From an uncultured Odoribacter sp. (GTDB taxonomy: Bacteria; Bacteroidota; Bacteroidia; Bacteroidales; Marinifilaceae), in assembly GCA_900544025.1 (NCBI GenBank), contig UQTM01000033.1:1-33751 (forward strand): a stretch of DNA of 33,751 nucleotides, read 5' to 3'. The number at the start of each line of letters is the position of its first letter. Position 1 is the stretch's first letter. Shown here in pieces: positions 33,441 through 33,751 of the stretch. The translations under genes were made by a program, and so were the position numbers. The notes beneath the pieces are model-generated. The model searched no databases and was not told the origin of the DNA. It worked only from the letters and a program-made list of their open reading frames with translations.

Positions 33441-33477
33441 CTTCCTGTTTTTCCGTAGAAGTAAGAAAAACAGGAAG
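33441..33477 (+). repeat. Perfect 13-bp inverted repeat directly before the lipocalin start
   Basis: CTTCCTGTTTTTC (33441-33453) pairs without mismatch with GAAAAACAGGAAG (33465-33477) around an 11-base loop. It lies after the LysE stop and ends 3 bases before the lipocalin ATG. No T-run follows, so it is a poor terminator. It could cover the ribosome site of the lipocalin mRNA or be a protein-binding operator. Confidence 0.6.
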
Positions 33478-33480
33478 AAT

Positions 33481-33751
33481 ATGGAGGGTTGGAGTGTTAT
33501 CTTATTATTATCATGGTTTATGACAGGAGCAGAGATAGATACGCGAACAGTAAAAGAGGTGGATCTGAACCGCTATATGGGGATATGGTATGAAATCGCC
33601 CGAATGGATCATCGTTTCGAGCGCGGCCTGGTAGGGCCGACGGCTGAATATTCTTTAAAAGCCGATGGAAAGATCCGGGTAATCAACCGGGGCTATAAAG
33701 GGACGCTGAACGGAAAATTGAAGACAGCCAAAGGCAAGGCTTATATTCCCG
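33481..33751 (+). CDS. Lipocalin family protein (Blc-like), 3' truncated by window end
   Basis: An open frame of 90 codons begins at ATG 33481 and runs off the window. Residues 1-17 (MEGWSVILLLSWFMTGA) are hydrophobic and may be a signal peptide. VKEVDLNRYMGIWYEIARMDHRFERGL carries the lipocalin GxW motif (here MGIWYEIAR) and the FE(R/K) segment typical of bacterial Blc lipocalins; TAEYSLKADGKIRVINRG is the second conserved strand pair. Such proteins bind lipids or hydrophobic ligands at the outer membrane. No lipobox Cys is visible in the N-terminus, so it may be secreted rather than lipidated. Confidence 0.88.
   Translation, partial: MEGWSVILLLSWFMTGAEIDTRTVKEVDLNRYMGIWYEIARMDHRFERGLVGPTAEYSLKADGKIRVINRGYKGTLNGKLKTAKGKAYIP

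Noticed and set aside
33441..33477. Terminator of the LysE gene
   Set aside because: The stem is strong, but no T-run follows on either strand, so it was listed as an inverted repeat instead.

Overview
The window looks like a chromosomal segment of a Bacteroidota (Bacteroidales-type) gut anaerobe. The evidence is promoters with the TTTG / TAnnTTTG pattern, start codons that mostly lack strong Shine-Dalgarno sequences, and gene families typical of that phylum: LemA/TPM/DUF3137 sets, DUF418, an EpsG-type polymerase, FdtB/FdtC-type amino-sugar genes and an rfbACDB block. The genus cannot be fixed from sequence reading alone; an Odoribacter/Butyricimonas-like organism is only a guess.

Region 1 (1-17819, all +) is the 3' part of a surface-polysaccharide (capsule or O-antigen) operon. 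It holds the tail of a membrane protein, seven glycosyltransferases, a FdtC-like N-acetyltransferase with a FdtB-like sugar aminotransferase, a Wzx flippase, a second hexapeptide acyltransferase, WecB (UDP-ManNAc supply), an EpsG-like polymerase, a nucleotide-sugar SDR, and rfbA-rfbC-rfbD-rfbB (dTDP-L-rhamnose). Most genes overlap by 1-8 bases (ATGA junctions), so the block is probably one translationally coupled transcript that starts upstream of the window. The dTDP-4-keto-6-deoxyglucose made by RfbA/RfbB can feed both rhamnose and the 3-acetamido sugar, but the ketoisomerase (FdtA) needed for the latter is not in view. The operon ends in two tandem hairpin terminators after rfbB.

Region 2 (about 17888-25079) holds an unusual leader and one giant gene. 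The leader has no long ORF but carries a hairpin, a pair of mutually exclusive stems that ends in a terminator, and a 38-codon ORF overlapping the start of the next gene. The next gene encodes a 2236-residue protein with a complete fold-type I PLP aminotransferase active site near residues 670-990 and, about 700 residues later, an HPr-kinase/PEPCK-type P-loop (GDSGVGKSE, residues 1692-1700), then a lysine-rich tail. This is the most interesting object in the window: an apparent fusion of an aminotransferase with a P-loop phosphotransferase inside a very large, mostly helical soluble protein of unknown role.

Region 3 (25081-33751) is ordinary chromosome. It contains a DUF418 membrane protein with a clear Bacteroidota promoter, a CYTH-domain phosphatase, a convergent CDGSH iron-sulfur protein, and a minus-strand block: LemA, DUF3137, a Ca2+/Na+ antiporter, a second LemA and two TPM-domain proteins. 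A divergent LysE-type exporter and the start of a lipocalin follow. No rRNA, tRNA, CRISPR array, insertion sequence or phage gene was seen.
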